The notes: generated by a model from the letters alone, not told the origin. Counted from the first letter of the stretch, positions 18,682 through 27,632 are shown. The stretch: 64,000 nt of DNA from Ignatzschineria larvae DSM 13226 (GCF_038500265.1 NZ_CP150637.1:459501-523500), one strand, 5' to 3'. Made by a program: numbers and translations.

Positions 18682-19330
18682 ATGGCTAAAGAGATCAAAC
18701 AGCCGACACAAGAGTTGGAAACCCCATTAGGTCGAAATAACGTGAAGATCACAAAACGGGAACGCATTTTAGATAGCTTTTTTAAAGTCGATGCTGTGAC
18801 TGTGGAGCATGATTGTTTTAATGGTGGGCGTTTTCATAATGTCCGCCGAGAAGTGATTCAACGTGCAGATACGGTCAGTGTCTTGCTCTATGATTCCCAG
18901 CATGATCTTATTCTCTTTGTATCGTCAGATACGAGTGCCTTTACTAGATCGAGCTGATCGACAAAGCCCTTGGACGGTAGAGATCATTGCTGGTACTATC
19001 GATTGGCAAGCAACGCCAGAGCAAGTAGCGAGAGCGGAAGCGAAAGAGGAAGCGGGGGTTGAGCTTGAATCGTTGATTCCGATCTATAGTTACTTCCCCT
19101 CAACCGGTAGCGATGCCGGTAAAATGCATCTCTATCTTGGGTTATGTGATCTCTCGAATGCCGGCGGTTATTATGGGCTTGAGGAGGAAGGGGAAGATAT
19201 TGAAGCTTTTGTGGTTTCAAGAGCGCGAGCCTTTGAAATGCTAGATGAAGGGGTCTTAGATAATGGCTTTACCATGATTGCGATGCTCTGGTTGCAATTG
19301 CATTATCAAGATTATTTGCAATCATCATAA
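18682..19330 (+). pseudogene. nudF: Nudix hydrolase (NudF-like ADP-ribose pyrophosphatase), frameshifted
   Basis: Two overlapping frames together make one NudF-like protein. The first (from 18682) encodes MAKEIKQPTQELE... up to SVLLYDSQHDLIL. The second frame supplies RQIRVPLLDRADRQSPWTVE and the Nudix box, AEAKEEAGVELE, to the stop at 19330. The frames join near 18913-18919 (CTCTTTGTAT). Removing one T from the TTT there would give the continuous reading LILLYRQIRVPLL, which fits the family. The Nudix box is intact, so the break may be recent, a sequencing error, or, less likely, a +1 recoding site. As it stands, no full-length protein would be made by standard translation. Confidence 0.8.
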
Positions 19331-19450
19331 TTCAATCTGATCAGTCTCTCATCATAAAAAAATCATAAACAGAATCACAATAATATTAGATGAGGCTTTA
19401 TCGAAAATTGAGCTATACTGAAGTTCATTTAGAATAATAAGGAGGAATCG

Positions 19451-20071
19451 ATGTTATTACATATCCATCCAGAGACACCTCAAGCAAGATTGATTGAGCA
19501 AGCGGTTGATATTTTGCAAAATGAAGGGATATTGGTCTATCCCACTGATTCAAGTTACGCTATTGGTTGTATGATTGGGAATCAAAAAGGAATGGATCGA
19601 ATTTTGAAAATTCGCCAAGAGAGTAGTAAATCACACTATTTCTCCTTAATGTGTCAAGATCTCTCTTCATTATCGCATTATGCATTAGTGGATAATCCGC
19701 AATATCGTCTATTAAAAGCGATATTGCCGGGGCCTTATACCTTGATTTTGAAAGGGACAAGAGAAGTTCCGAAAAAACTTTTAATGCCTAAAAGAAATAC
19801 AGTAGGACTTCGTGTACCAAATCATGTTATAATCCAAGCTGTTTTAGCGGCGCTCAAGGCTCCTATCCTCTCAACGACGCTAAAAGTGCCTGGTTATGAA
19901 GCATATGAGCTCAATAATGCTTCAATGATCGATGAGATTATCGGCCAACATGTCGATGGGATTATTGATGGAGGCGCTTGTAGCATGGAGCCGACAACCG
20001 TAGTAGATTTGAGCAATGGTGCTCCAGAAGTATTACGTCAAGGGCAAGGTTCTACGACTTTATTTGAATAA
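19451..20071 (+). CDS. yciO: YciO family protein (Sua5/YrdC-type)
   Basis: Member of the YrdC/Sua5 superfamily, whose best-known members make threonylcarbamoyl-AMP for tRNA t6A; the YciO branch has a less certain role. The 206 residues equal E. coli YciO in length and show EGILVYPTDSSYAIGCMIG, PGPYTLILKGTREVPKKL, TVGLRVPNH and APILSTTLKVPG. A GGAGGAA ribosome binding site precedes the ATG. Assignment to YciO over TsaC rests on length and the PTDSSYAIG form. Confidence 0.88.
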   Translation: MLLHIHPETPQARLIEQAVDILQNEGILVYPTDSSYAIGCMIGNQKGMDRILKIRQESSKSHYFSLMCQDLSSLSHYALVDNPQYRLLKAILPGPYTLILKGTREVPKKLLMPKRNTVGLRVPNHVIIQAVLAALKAPILSTTLKVPGYEAYELNNASMIDEIIGQHVDGIIDGGACSMEPTTVVDLSNGAPEVLRQGQGSTTLFE

Positions 20072-20099
20072 AAGTGGTACCAATATCTAATTATTGGTG

Positions 20100-20105
20100 T
20101 ATAAT
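20100..20105 (+). promoter_or_regulatory. Candidate -10 element for rplS
   Basis: A perfect TATAAT hexamer, preceded by TTGGTG, lies 55 bases before the rplS start. A convincing -35 hexamer is not seen at 17 bases. It suggests that rplS has its own promoter, since it is not in the usual rpsP-rimM-trmD-rplS operon here. Confidence 0.45.
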
Positions 20106-20160
20106 GCTTTGCTTAGAATAAATCTGGGTAAGATGGTTATTACATTAGAAGGTTTTACAA

Positions 20161-20532
20161 ATGAATATTATTAAACAATTAGAGCAAGAAGCAATGCAAG
20201 GCAAAGAGCTTCCTGCTTTCAACCCTGGCGATACTATCATCGTAAATGTTCGGGTTAAAGAGGGTGATCGCGAGCGTATTCAGGCATTTGAAGGCGTTGT
20301 AATCGCAATTAAGAGCCGTGGATTAGGCTCTTCATTCATCGTTAGACGTATTTCTCATGGTGTAGGCATGGAACGTACTTTCCAAACTTACAGCCCATTG
20401 ATCGCAAGCATCAGCGTTAAACGTCGTGGTAGCGTTCGTCGTTCGAAACTCTACTATCTTCGCGAGCTTTCAGGTCGTGCAGCAAGAATCAAAGAGAAAT
20501 TACCAGCGCGCAAAACTGCAGCGACTGCATAA
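20161..20532 (+). CDS. rplS: 50S ribosomal protein L19
   Basis: Large-subunit protein at the 30S-50S interface. The 123 residues include [20 protein letters not shown]-like sequence near residue 19, [21 protein letters not shown], and [28 protein letters not shown], all L19 signatures. Slightly longer than E. coli L19 (115 residues). It stands alone between yciO and htpX with a strong terminator, so its usual partners rpsP, rimM and trmD are absent from the neighbourhood. Confidence 0.97.
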   Translation: MNIIKQLEQEAMQGKELPAFNPGDTIIVNVRVKEGDRERIQAFEGVVIAIKSRGLGSSFIVRRISHGVGMERTFQTYSPLIASISVKRRGSVRRSKLYYLRELSGRAARIKEKLPARKTAATA

Positions 20533-20559
20533 TTTACTCAATTATTCTTTCGAGAAGAG

Positions 20560-20588
20560 CCTTGGTGATTTATCATCAAGGTTTTTTT
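20560..20588 (+). terminator. Rho-independent terminator after rplS
   Basis: CCTTGGTGAT pairs with ATCATCAAGG (one G-U pair) around a two-base TT turn, followed by seven T residues. Confidence 0.92.
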
Positions 20589-20631
20589 CTGTCTTAATTT
20601 TTTACTTATTTATTTAGAATTCATAAGAGTA

Positions 20632-20882
20632 TTCATCGCATCGCCGGGGAGAATGATCCCGTTCTTTTTGCAATCGAGCTCCGGCAGTTGTAGCGCTTTT
20701 AGCGCTGAGAATACAGATGATGTATCTTGAAAAAATCGGGTTCTTTCAGCAATCGTGTACTGTCAGGTTTTGCATTTCTTGATACCGGTGGATACCCATT
20801 TGAGCAGTTGAGAGATTGCTAACCTGCGGGCGCTCGATTTGTCTGGTGGCTCGGTTGTCCTATCCCGCACTGAGTTAACCTG
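20632..20882 (-). repeat. Family B composite repeat block b
   Basis: Single unit in reverse orientation: CATCGCATCGCCGGGGAGAA at the left, GAGATTGCTAACCTGCGGGCG and TATCCCGCACTGAGTTAACC at the right. The middle is diverged and longer than in other units. It lies between rplS and htpX in a gap of nearly 500 bases (20533-21025) that has no gene. Confidence 0.75.
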
Positions 20883-20911
20883 AATTTGTAATATAAAATG
20901 TAATCAATGAG

Positions 20912-20942
20912 TTGCTGGTATTTTGCGGAAAAATCCCCATAT
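20912..20942 (+). promoter_or_regulatory. Candidate heat-shock-type promoter for htpX
   Basis: CCCCATAT at 20935-20942 matches the sigma-32 -10 consensus (CCCCATNT). TTGCTG at 20912-20917 could serve as a weak -35, though the 17-base spacing is longer than usual. htpX is a heat-shock gene in E. coli, which makes the match more interesting. Inference only. Confidence 0.35.
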
Positions 20943-21025
20943 ATCTAGAAATATTGGTATGATTTGATAAAACTTTCTAAAGGAGTTTTAGAATGATTCC
21001 CTTCTTGCAAAATTAAAGGAGTGCT

Positions 21026-21907
21026 ATGTTTAAACGAATTTTATTATGGGCGGGTATGAATATTGCCGTCATCGCTGTCATTACGATTATCCTTAAAATT
21101 ACGGGGTTAGATACAGCTATCTCGGGCGGTCGAGGTTATGGGCCTATGTTACTAGCTTGTGCTGTTGTCGGTTTTGCCGGTTCTATGATCTCGCTCTTGA
21201 TGTCAAAGAGTTTAGTGAAGCGGACAATGGGGGTTCATATTATCGAATCCCCTCAAAGCGAATTTGAAGCTTGGTATGTGAATACTGTGAAGCGTCAAGC
21301 GGAGATGCTTGGCATTAATACTCCAGAAATCGGTATTTTTGACTCTCCTGAGCCGAATGCTTTCGCAACGGGTGCTAGTAAAAATAATTCACTTGTGGCG
21401 ATTAGTACTGGCTTGATGAGTGTTATGAATAAAGATGAGATCGAAGCAGTCGTTGGACATGAGATGGCACACGTGGCAAATGGTGATATGGTGACTATGG
21501 CGCTATTGCAAGGCGTTCTCAATACCTTTGTCGTATTCTTCTCGCGAATTATTGCCGAAGTCGTCGCTTCTCGCGGTAATTCAGAGGGCAATGCAACGAG
21601 TTCAGGTGTCTACTTTATTACCACCTTAGTATTACAGGTGGTCTTTGGCTTCTTAGCGCAAATTATCGCAAGTTGGTTCAGTCGTCATCGGGAATTTAGA
21701 GCGGATGCCGGCGGTGCAAAACTCACATCTAATCAGCAAATGGCCAATGCCTTAGATGCACTACGTCGTCGCCCTGAGATGAATCAAGATCTACCAGGAG
21801 AGTTTGCGGCGTTTGGTTTTACGGGGTCAATTCGTAACCTCTTTAGTACGCATCCACCATTAGAGAAGCGTATTGAAGCGCTATTAGCAGCAGATCAGCG
21901 TGGTTAG
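21026..21907 (+). CDS. htpX: Membrane zinc protease HtpX
   Basis: M48 metalloprotease of the inner membrane that degrades misfolded membrane proteins, complementary to FtsH. The 293 residues equal E. coli HtpX in length: two N-terminal membrane segments, the zinc motif in VVGHEMAHVANGD, two further hydrophobic segments (around VLNTFVVFFSRI and TTLVLQVVFGFLAQ), then the third zinc ligand region SRHREFRADAGGAKL. A strong AAAGGAG ribosome binding site precedes the ATG. Confidence 0.96.
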   Translation: MFKRILLWAGMNIAVIAVITIILKITGLDTAISGGRGYGPMLLACAVVGFAGSMISLLMSKSLVKRTMGVHIIESPQSEFEAWYVNTVKRQAEMLGINTPEIGIFDSPEPNAFATGASKNNSLVAISTGLMSVMNKDEIEAVVGHEMAHVANGDMVTMALLQGVLNTFVVFFSRIIAEVVASRGNSEGNATSSGVYFITTLVLQVVFGFLAQIIASWFSRHREFRADAGGAKLTSNQQMANALDALRRRPEMNQDLPGEFAAFGFTGSIRNLFSTHPPLEKRIEALLAADQRG

Positions 21908-21984
21908 TTAGGGCTTTTCATCATCTCTGAGTATGACGATGATGGAAGTGATCAAGGTTTATTAAAGCTTATCCAAACCAATCA

Positions 21985-22020
21985 AAGCCTCAAGGAAATA
22001 GATTTCTTGAGGCTTTTTCT
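21985..22020 (+). terminator. Rho-independent terminator after htpX
   Basis: AAGCCTCAAG (21985-21994) pairs perfectly with CTTGAGGCTT (22006-22015), extended by GAAA/TTT inside the loop, followed by a T-run. The 21908-22255 gap also holds family A copy 3 and no gene. Confidence 0.88.
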
Positions 22021-22052
22021 ATGGGAACGAGAAAATTATGAAAATGAGAAAA

Positions 22053-22226
22053 TATAGTAAATTTGATTTAAGAAAAATGGCTTTTAAGTAGCTATTATGG
22101 GGTTTTAAAAGAAGATAAAACTGTGCTGAACAACACTTGCAAGATGCCGGATAGAAGAGCTTCCTTGCCTTGATCAGCTGATGCGCCGGCATTTGAATAA
22201 GCTTCTTTTAAACCGATATTACTATG
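22053..22226 (-). repeat. Family A MITE-like repeat, copy 3
   Basis: About 174 bp, reverse orientation. Ends TATAGTAAATTTGATTTAAG and TTTAAACCGATATTACTAT form imperfect terminal inverted repeats. The core includes ACACTTGCAAGATGCCGGAT and GATGCGCCGGCATTTGAATA, nearly the same as copy 1. It lies between htpX and the convergent IclR-type gene. Confidence 0.8.
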
Positions 22227-22255
22227 ATCGATGGGAGTTTAAATCGTGCTGAATC

Positions 22256-23062
22256 TTAAATAAAACTTGTTAAGAGGCTTGCTGCACGTTGGAGAATAGG
22301 GAGATTATTAGCAATCACTTCATCGGCTTGTTGTTGGAGTGAGTGAATATTGATATTGAGTGCGGCAACTATATGGCCGCTTTTATCAAATACGGGTACG
22401 GCAATAGAGTAAAGGCCAATTTCAAGTTCTTGATTAATCAGTGCATAACCTTGTGTTTTCACTTCATCAAGTTTTTTAAGAAGTGCTTCAATCTCATAGA
22501 TCGTATGTTCGGTATAAGGGCGAAGCTGTGATCTATTAAGGATCTCAAGTTGCTTCTCGACAGGCTCTGCGGCAAGGAGTACCCGTCCCATAGAAGAGCA
22601 ATAAGCAGGAAGGTGGCTACCAATCGTCAAGGTATCTGCGATAATACGACCATTATTCACAGAAGCGCGGGCGATATAGATAATCTCATTGTGTACTAAA
22701 ATCGCCATTGATGCTGGTGCATTCGCTTCTCGAGCCATGTTTTCTAAGATCGGTTGAGCGATATTGGGTAGGCTCTGTGATGCTAAGTAGCTATGAGCAA
22801 GGGTGAGAATTTTAGAGGAGAGCTCATAATAGCGATCTTCCTGTATCACATAGCCGAGCTGTAGTAACGTGTAGAGTCCTCGGCGGACGGTTGCGCGCGG
22901 GAAGTTTGTGACTTTTGCAATATCAGAGATCGTCATCGGACGTTGACTGATAGAGAGAATTTGAAAGATCATCATGCCCCTTGCAAATGCAGTGATAAAA
23001 TCGGAATCCTCTGCGTGTTGTTTAAGAATGGGATTCATTTCATCAATAATGGCTTGGTACAT
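22256..23062 (-). CDS. IclR-family transcriptional regulator
   Basis: DNA-binding regulator with effector-binding domain; the IclR family often controls aromatic acid or acetate catabolism. The 268 residues have an N-terminal winged helix-turn-helix (FQILSISQRPMTISDIAKV, NFPRATVRRGLYTLLQLGYV) and the IclR ligand domain with SHLPAYCSSMGRVLLA, QGYALINQELEIGLYSIAVP and ALNINIH. The form is close to the PcaR/PobR branch. No catabolic operon is adjacent: htpX is on one side and prmC on the other, so the target genes are unknown. Confidence 0.85.
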   Translation of the reverse strand: MYQAIIDEMNPILKQHAEDSDFITAFARGMMIFQILSISQRPMTISDIAKVTNFPRATVRRGLYTLLQLGYVIQEDRYYELSSKILTLAHSYLASQSLPNIAQPILENMAREANAPASMAILVHNEIIYIARASVNNGRIIADTLTIGSHLPAYCSSMGRVLLAAEPVEKQLEILNRSQLRPYTEHTIYEIEALLKKLDEVKTQGYALINQELEIGLYSIAVPVFDKSGHIVAALNINIHSLQQQADEVIANNLPILQRAASLLTSFI

Positions 23063-23177
23063 AGAATCTCTCTATTGCTGGTCAATCTAATAGGGTTCTG
23101 TTTGTAGAGATCTATATATAATGAGGCTACAAACATCTGTTAGTGCGCTCTATAATAAGGGATTTTTGTAATAATCG

Positions 23178-24038
23178 CTATTGTTCTACGGTAATCATTG
23201 GAAAGAAACCGATCGTCACTCGATCTTGATCACCATAATCTTTCACCGTTCGAATCTCGGTATAGCCACGTTCTTGCATTCTCAGTTGCAATGCTTTTCG
23301 CTGATCATATCCATGCTCAAGAAGCAGGTATCCGCCTTTGCGGAAGTAGTTTGGTGCGGTATCAATGAGATGATAGAGATCTGCTAATCCTCGCTCATGT
23401 GCGATAAGTGCCCGCTTAGGTTCAAACTTGACGCCGTCCCCATCAAGATGTTGATCGAGCGGATCAATATAGGGGGGGTTAGAGACGATCATATCAAAGT
23501 GATGCTGCGGTAATGCGGAAAACCAATCGCTCTGAAACCAGTTAATCTCTAACTGATTTCGCTCACCATTTATTTTTGCGATCTTGAGCGTTGTTTCATA
23601 ATAATCCACTGCTGTGACAGCAATATCTGGCCGGCATTTTTTGAGCGCTAAGGCAATAGCGCCACTACCGGTCCCTAAATCGAGTAAGCGATAATCAGTT
23701 TGTGTTGCTTGCGGCATCAGTGAGAGCGCTTGATCGACAATAATCTCGGTATCATCTCTTGGAATTAATGTCTCTTGATTCACTTGAAAAGATAAGCCAT
23801 AAAATTCTCGTTCACCGGTAATATAGGCAAAAGGCTCACCATTAGCCCGCTGTTCAAGCATATTGAGATATTGTTGATAGGTTTCTAGCGTGATCTCTTT
23901 TTCTGGGAAGGCAATGAGGTAGCTTCGATTCACTTTCAGTGAGAAAGCGAGAAGAAGGGCGGTTTCAAATGGAGGATTGGGGAGATGTTGAAGTTTCTCT
24001 GTTCCGAGAGTGAGTGCTTCTGCAATCGTAATCATCAT
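23178..24038 (-). CDS. prmC: Release factor glutamine methyltransferase
   Basis: Methylates the GGQ glutamine of release factors RF1 and RF2 using SAM. The 286 residues contain an N-terminal helical domain, the release-factor binding RDDTEIIVDQAL, SAM motif I LLDLGTGSGAIALAL, and the catalytic IVSNPPYIDP. Usually found next to prfA; here it lies downstream of rnpB on the same strand with no prfA in view. Two ATG codons are adjacent at the start. Confidence 0.94.
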   Translation of the reverse strand: MMITIAEALTLGTEKLQHLPNPPFETALLLAFSLKVNRSYLIAFPEKEITLETYQQYLNMLEQRANGEPFAYITGEREFYGLSFQVNQETLIPRDDTEIIVDQALSLMPQATQTDYRLLDLGTGSGAIALALKKCRPDIAVTAVDYYETTLKIAKINGERNQLEINWFQSDWFSALPQHHFDMIVSNPPYIDPLDQHLDGDGVKFEPKRALIAHERGLADLYHLIDTAPNYFRKGGYLLLEHGYDQRKALQLRMQERGYTEIRTVKDYGDQDRVTIGFFPMITVEQ

Positions 24039-24057
24039 AGTACGCTTTGATAAGAAA

Positions 24058-24412
24058 GGGGATGAGTTAGCCGATAAGCCGGGTTCTGTCGTGGATAATC
24101 ATTCATCTAGGACTAGGATTGCTCCTAGTCTCAAGCGACCTACCCGAGTACAACGCGGATCACGTCTAATGTACTCCTATTTGGTCTTGCTCCAGGTGGG
24201 GTTTACCTCAGCTACGAAGAGTCACCTCTCGTACGGTGCGCTCTTACCGCACCTTCTCACCCTTGCCGAGATCTAACGATCTTTAGGCGGTTTAATTTCT
24301 TCAGCACTTTCCATGAGCTCACGCCCTCTAGACGTTATCTAGCACCTTGATCCGAGGAGCCCGGACTTTCCTCTAGCCTCTAATGAGACGAGCGATTATC
24401 TGGCTAACTCAA
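24058..24412 (-). ncRNA. rnpB: RNase P RNA (class A)
   Basis: Catalytic RNA of the tRNA 5' processing enzyme. Read on the minus strand it contains the universally conserved GAGGAAAGTCCGGGCTCC-like block, GGTGCGGTAAGAGCGCACC, the GGAGCAAGACCAAATAGG segment, CGGGTAGGTCGCTTGAG, and the 3' ACAGAACCCGGCTTATCGG. The 5' GAGTTAGCC pairs with 3' GGCTAACTC, which was used to place both ends (uncertain by a few bases). Open frames across it are spurious. It lies directly upstream of prmC on the same strand. Confidence 0.95.
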
Positions 24413-24419
24413 GTCGCAC

Positions 24420-24448
24420 ATTGTGCCTAATTTTGCGCCTTAACGCAA
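24420..24448 (-). promoter_or_regulatory. Probable rnpB promoter
   Basis: On the minus strand TTGCGT (24443-24448) and CACAAT (24420-24425) are 17 bases apart and sit seven bases before the inferred 5' end of RNase P RNA. Spacing and position fit a sigma-70 promoter. Confidence 0.6.
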
Positions 24449-24540
24449 TGTTTAAATCTTATTTGTGAATAAATGACTTTAAGGAGATTCTGTTATTGAA
24501 AAGTATTAGAGGAAGAAGTTGTTGAAAGCAATAAAACTGA

Positions 24541-24786
24541 TTCATCGCCGGGGAGAATGATCTCGTTCTTCTAACAATCTCGTGCCGGCAGTTTGAGCAA
24601 TTCCTGTTGCTGAAGATGTTAAATTCATCTTATGCCGACAGTTTGAGCAATTCTTATTGTTGAGGGTGTTAAATCTATCCTGTGTTGGTAGTTTAAACAA
24701 TTGTGAGTGTTGAGGGATTATAAAATCGCTCACCTGCGGGCGCGCTCTTGATCTGGTTGCGGGATCGTTCTATCCCGCCTTGTGAC
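24541..24786 (-). repeat. Family B composite repeat block c with internal 50-bp tandem repeats
   Basis: Reverse-orientation unit from TTCATCGCCGGGGAGAATGA to TTCTATCCCGCCTTGTGACT. Between the two GC-rich modules a 50-bp segment (beginning GCCGGCAGTTTGAGCAATTC) is repeated about three times, at 24584, 24634 and 24684, with increasing divergence. Part of the gene-free stretch 24413-25159. Confidence 0.75.
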
Positions 24787-24815
24787 TGCTTCTATTTATA
24801 ATGACTAAGATAATG

Positions 24816-25023
24816 AATCGCATCGCCGGAGGGAATGATCCCCGTTCTTCTAACAATCTCGCGCCGGCAGTTTGAGCAATTCCTATTGCTGAGGATGTTA
24901 AATTCATTCTATGTCGGTAGTTTAAACAATTGTGAGTGTTGAGAGATTAGAAAATCGCTCACTTGCGGGCGCTCTCTTGATCTGTGGCGTGATCATTCTA
25001 TCCCGCCTTGTGTCAGCTCTTAT
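24816..25023 (-). repeat. Family B composite repeat block d
   Basis: A second copy of the same reverse-orientation variant, with two of the 50-bp internal repeats (at 24863 and 24913) instead of three. It ends in ATTCTATCCCGCCTTGTGTC. The two blocks c and d make a direct repeat upstream of the efflux pump gene. Confidence 0.75.
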
Positions 25024-25159
25024 TTGAATCGGAAAGTAATAGAGGTTGCATTGATTTAAAAAGTTTATATCTCTGTATCTTCTTGACCAATCAGCCTATG
25101 ATTATAAGGTAGAATGAAATAGAGAATATAAGATAAGAATAGGGAAGGGAGAGATAATA

Positions 25160-26575
25160 ATGAGTACAGAAATACTCTCAGAGAAGGAGAATCGGTCGAA
25201 GCGATTGCTGCCGGTGATTTTGGCGATAGCGATTTTTATGCAGATGCTCGATACCACAATTCTTAATACAGCATTGCCGAGTATTGCATTGAGTCTAAAT
25301 GAGCCAGAATTAAAGATTCAGTCGATTCTCATCAGTTATACTTTAGTATTAGCCATCTGCGCACCGATTAGTGGAGTTGTTGCCGATAAGATTGGAACAC
25401 GATACACCTTTTTACTCGCAGTGATCTTTTTTACGCTAGGATCATTATTGGCTGCGCTTTCGATGAGCTTAACGCAATTAACGCTCTCTCGGATTTTGCA
25501 AGGAGTTGGTGGCGCGATGTTGACGCCAGTTGCGCGTCTTGCTTTGATGAAAGCTTATGATCGTAAAGATTATCTGCGCGTGATTAATTATGCAATTACG
25601 CCGGCATTGATCGGACCGATTCTAGGGCCTCTATTAGGAGGCTATCTGGTGCAATATGCGAGTTGGCATTGGATCTTCTTGATTAATCTACCGATTGGGT
25701 TGATTGTCTTGATTCTAGCGGCATTCTTTATGCCTGATTTCAGAGGCGCACCATTTCATTTTGATCTTCGAGGATACATTATCTTCGCATTGGCGATATT
25801 CCTCATTACCTTTGGGCTTGAATACTCTATTCGAGGAGAGATTAAGTGGTTAGCCATACCGATGATTCTCGGTGGCTTCTTCTTTCTTGTTTGGTATTGG
25901 TTCTATGCAAAACATAAAGATAAACCGCTCTTCTCATTAACGCTACTAGATGTGCGGACATTCCGAATTGGCTTAAATGGAAACCTTGTCGCGCGTTTGG
26001 GGATTAGCGCAATGCCATTTCTATTGCCGCTCTTTTTCCAAGTGGCTTTAGGATATTCGCCAAGTGATGCGGGTTGGCTTTTAGTGCCGATTGCGGTGGG
26101 TGGATTGACGGTGAAACCGCTTGTGACGAAGATTCTATACGTCTTAGGTTATCGCCGGATTCTCATTTGGAATACGGTATTGATTAGTCTTTTTATCATT
26201 ACCATTGGGATTTTCGGGCGTGATATGCCGATGTGGGCGCTTGTGATTCAGCTCTATATTTTAGGGCTCTGTAACTCAACGCAATTTACGGCAATGAATA
26301 CCTTAACGGTGGGGGATTTAGGGAAAGAACAGATGAGCAGTGGTAATAGTTTAATGGTGGTGAACCAGCAACTAGCGCTCACTTTGGGGGTTGCCTTTGC
26401 AGCGCTGTTCCTGAACTTCTATATTGCGCAGCATTGGTTTCCGACTGAAAATACCGAAAAAGCTTTCCAACTGACCTTTATTACAATGGGGGTTTTGACT
26501 TTGATTGCGACTTATATCTTTGCCAAATTGAAAAAAGAGGATGGTGATTTTCTTGCAGGCCGTAGTGTGAAGTAG
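25160..26575 (+). CDS. mdtD: MFS multidrug transporter, MdtD-like (DHA2 family)
   Basis: Proton-driven inner-membrane exporter with about 14 membrane segments. The 471 residues equal E. coli MdtD in length and share its landmarks: MQMLDTTILNTALPSIA in segment 1, GVVADKIGTRYTF (motif A), SRILQGVGGAMLTPVARL (motif B) and GPILGPLLGGYLVQYASWHW (motif C, antiporter). A GGAAGGGAGAG ribosome binding site precedes the ATG. It is solitary here, without the mdtABC RND genes. The substrate is unknown. Confidence 0.88.
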   Translation: MSTEILSEKENRSKRLLPVILAIAIFMQMLDTTILNTALPSIALSLNEPELKIQSILISYTLVLAICAPISGVVADKIGTRYTFLLAVIFFTLGSLLAALSMSLTQLTLSRILQGVGGAMLTPVARLALMKAYDRKDYLRVINYAITPALIGPILGPLLGGYLVQYASWHWIFLINLPIGLIVLILAAFFMPDFRGAPFHFDLRGYIIFALAIFLITFGLEYSIRGEIKWLAIPMILGGFFFLVWYWFYAKHKDKPLFSLTLLDVRTFRIGLNGNLVARLGISAMPFLLPLFFQVALGYSPSDAGWLLVPIAVGGLTVKPLVTKILYVLGYRRILIWNTVLISLFIITIGIFGRDMPMWALVIQLYILGLCNSTQFTAMNTLTVGDLGKEQMSSGNSLMVVNQQLALTLGVAFAALFLNFYIAQHWFPTENTEKAFQLTFITMGVLTLIATYIFAKLKKEDGDFLAGRSVK

Positions 26576-26592
26576 TGGGTATTACTGATCAA

Positions 26593-26618
26593 TAGCCGGC
26601 GTAATTCGATGCCGGCTA
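26593..26618. repeat. Perfect GC-rich hairpin downstream of mdtD
   Basis: TAGCCGGC and GCCGGCTA form an 8-bp perfect stem around a 10-base loop, without a T-run. The GCCGGC ends recall the family B modules, so it may be a minimal relic of one, or a processing or termination hairpin. Confidence 0.5.
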
Positions 26619-26683
26619 CTGCATAGCTTGTCTGTTTTCTGATGATTGATCTGCTGCTGATCAATTAATCAATCAATCTATCG

Positions 26684-27133
26684 TTATCGCTTGATTGCAC
26701 GTTGTCCGTCAGGGAAGATCATCTCGCCACGATCGACTTTGTGATTTTTGAAAGTGCCGATAAATGTGGAGCCATCGCTTAAGGTGAGTCGTCCGCGTCC
26801 ATCAAAGACACCATTACGGTGTTCCCCTTCATAGATTTCACCGCTACTCATTGTGCTTTTGCCAAATCCATTGGGTTGTCCATTTTTAATGGCACCTTGA
26901 TAGATAGAGCCATCGGGCGTAATAATTTTGCCGAAGCCATTCGCTTGACCTTCGATAATCTCACCGATATAGATCGATTCATTCGGTAATTTGAGATATT
27001 GACCAGGTGAAAGGGCTTTAATCTCTTGTAGCGCTTCAATGTAAGGCGCATTCGCTGCCGGTTGTGTGGGGAGATGCGTGGCGCAAGCGGAGAGTGCAAA
27101 GGCGAAAGCTGTTAGAAGTAGAAGACGTTTCAT
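26684..27133 (-). CDS. MORN-repeat lipoprotein
   Basis: Predicted outer-membrane or periplasmic lipoprotein of 149 residues. The signal peptide MKRLLLLTAFAFALSAC ends in the lipobox LSAC (acylated Cys at residue 17). The mature part carries about four MORN repeats of the form Y.GE...G..NGFGK...DGS.Y, from near residue 55 to the end. MORN proteins act as membrane-associated scaffolds, but the function of this one is not known. The gene is solitary and convergent with mdtD. Confidence 0.8.
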   Translation of the reverse strand: MKRLLLLTAFAFALSACATHLPTQPAANAPYIEALQEIKALSPGQYLKLPNESIYIGEIIEGQANGFGKIITPDGSIYQGAIKNGQPNGFGKSTMSSGEIYEGEHRNGVFDGRGRLTLSDGSTFIGTFKNHKVDRGEMIFPDGQRAIKR

Positions 27134-27485
27134 AAGACCTCATTGAGTGGGTAAGAAGACAATAATCAAGAAAAATCATCAAGAAAAAATCATCAAGAAA
27201 AAATCATCACGAAGGGAACAATAATATTGTCAGATCTTATCTGAATGCGGGAATGAGGGCAAATCCTCGTGCGTTTTTAGAGGGAATAGAAAAGGAGGAG
27301 GGAGATAATAGAATGAGGCAATAGGTGCTGAAATGGCGGATATTGAGAATGCACATAGAGAGCGCATAGACAAACATCGTATCTAAGACTAATGCTAAGA
27401 CTTAAATATTGTAGAGAAAGTTTATTGAGATGAGGCTTTATAGGGGGGTATAGAGAGGAGATTTTCTATAGAGAGAATTTTAAGA
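27134..27485. other. Gene-free stretch with short tandem repeats
   Basis: About 350 bases upstream of the MORN lipoprotein and downstream of the tRNA cluster. It contains imperfect tandem copies of AAAAATCATCAAG at roughly 27168-27210. Otherwise purine-rich with no recognisable gene or dispersed repeat. Confidence 0.5.
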
Positions 27486-27562
<77 letters not shown>

Positions 27563-27632
27563 CACTTAAAATGTGACTCAAATTGTGTGATGAATAGTTG
27601 CTATTCTTACAATAAGAGTGAAGAGAGTAAAT

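Noticed and set aside
24010-24276. Open reading frame of 88 codons on the + strand (LADKPGSVVDNHSSRTRIAP)
   Set aside because: It is the antisense of the RNase P RNA, a well-known spurious translation; the RNA signatures on the minus strand are decisive.
27165-27210. Short tandem AAAAATCATCAAG repeats, considered as a CRISPR-like array
   Set aside because: Repeats are too short, directly abutting and without spacers. Nothing in the window fits a CRISPR array or cas genes.
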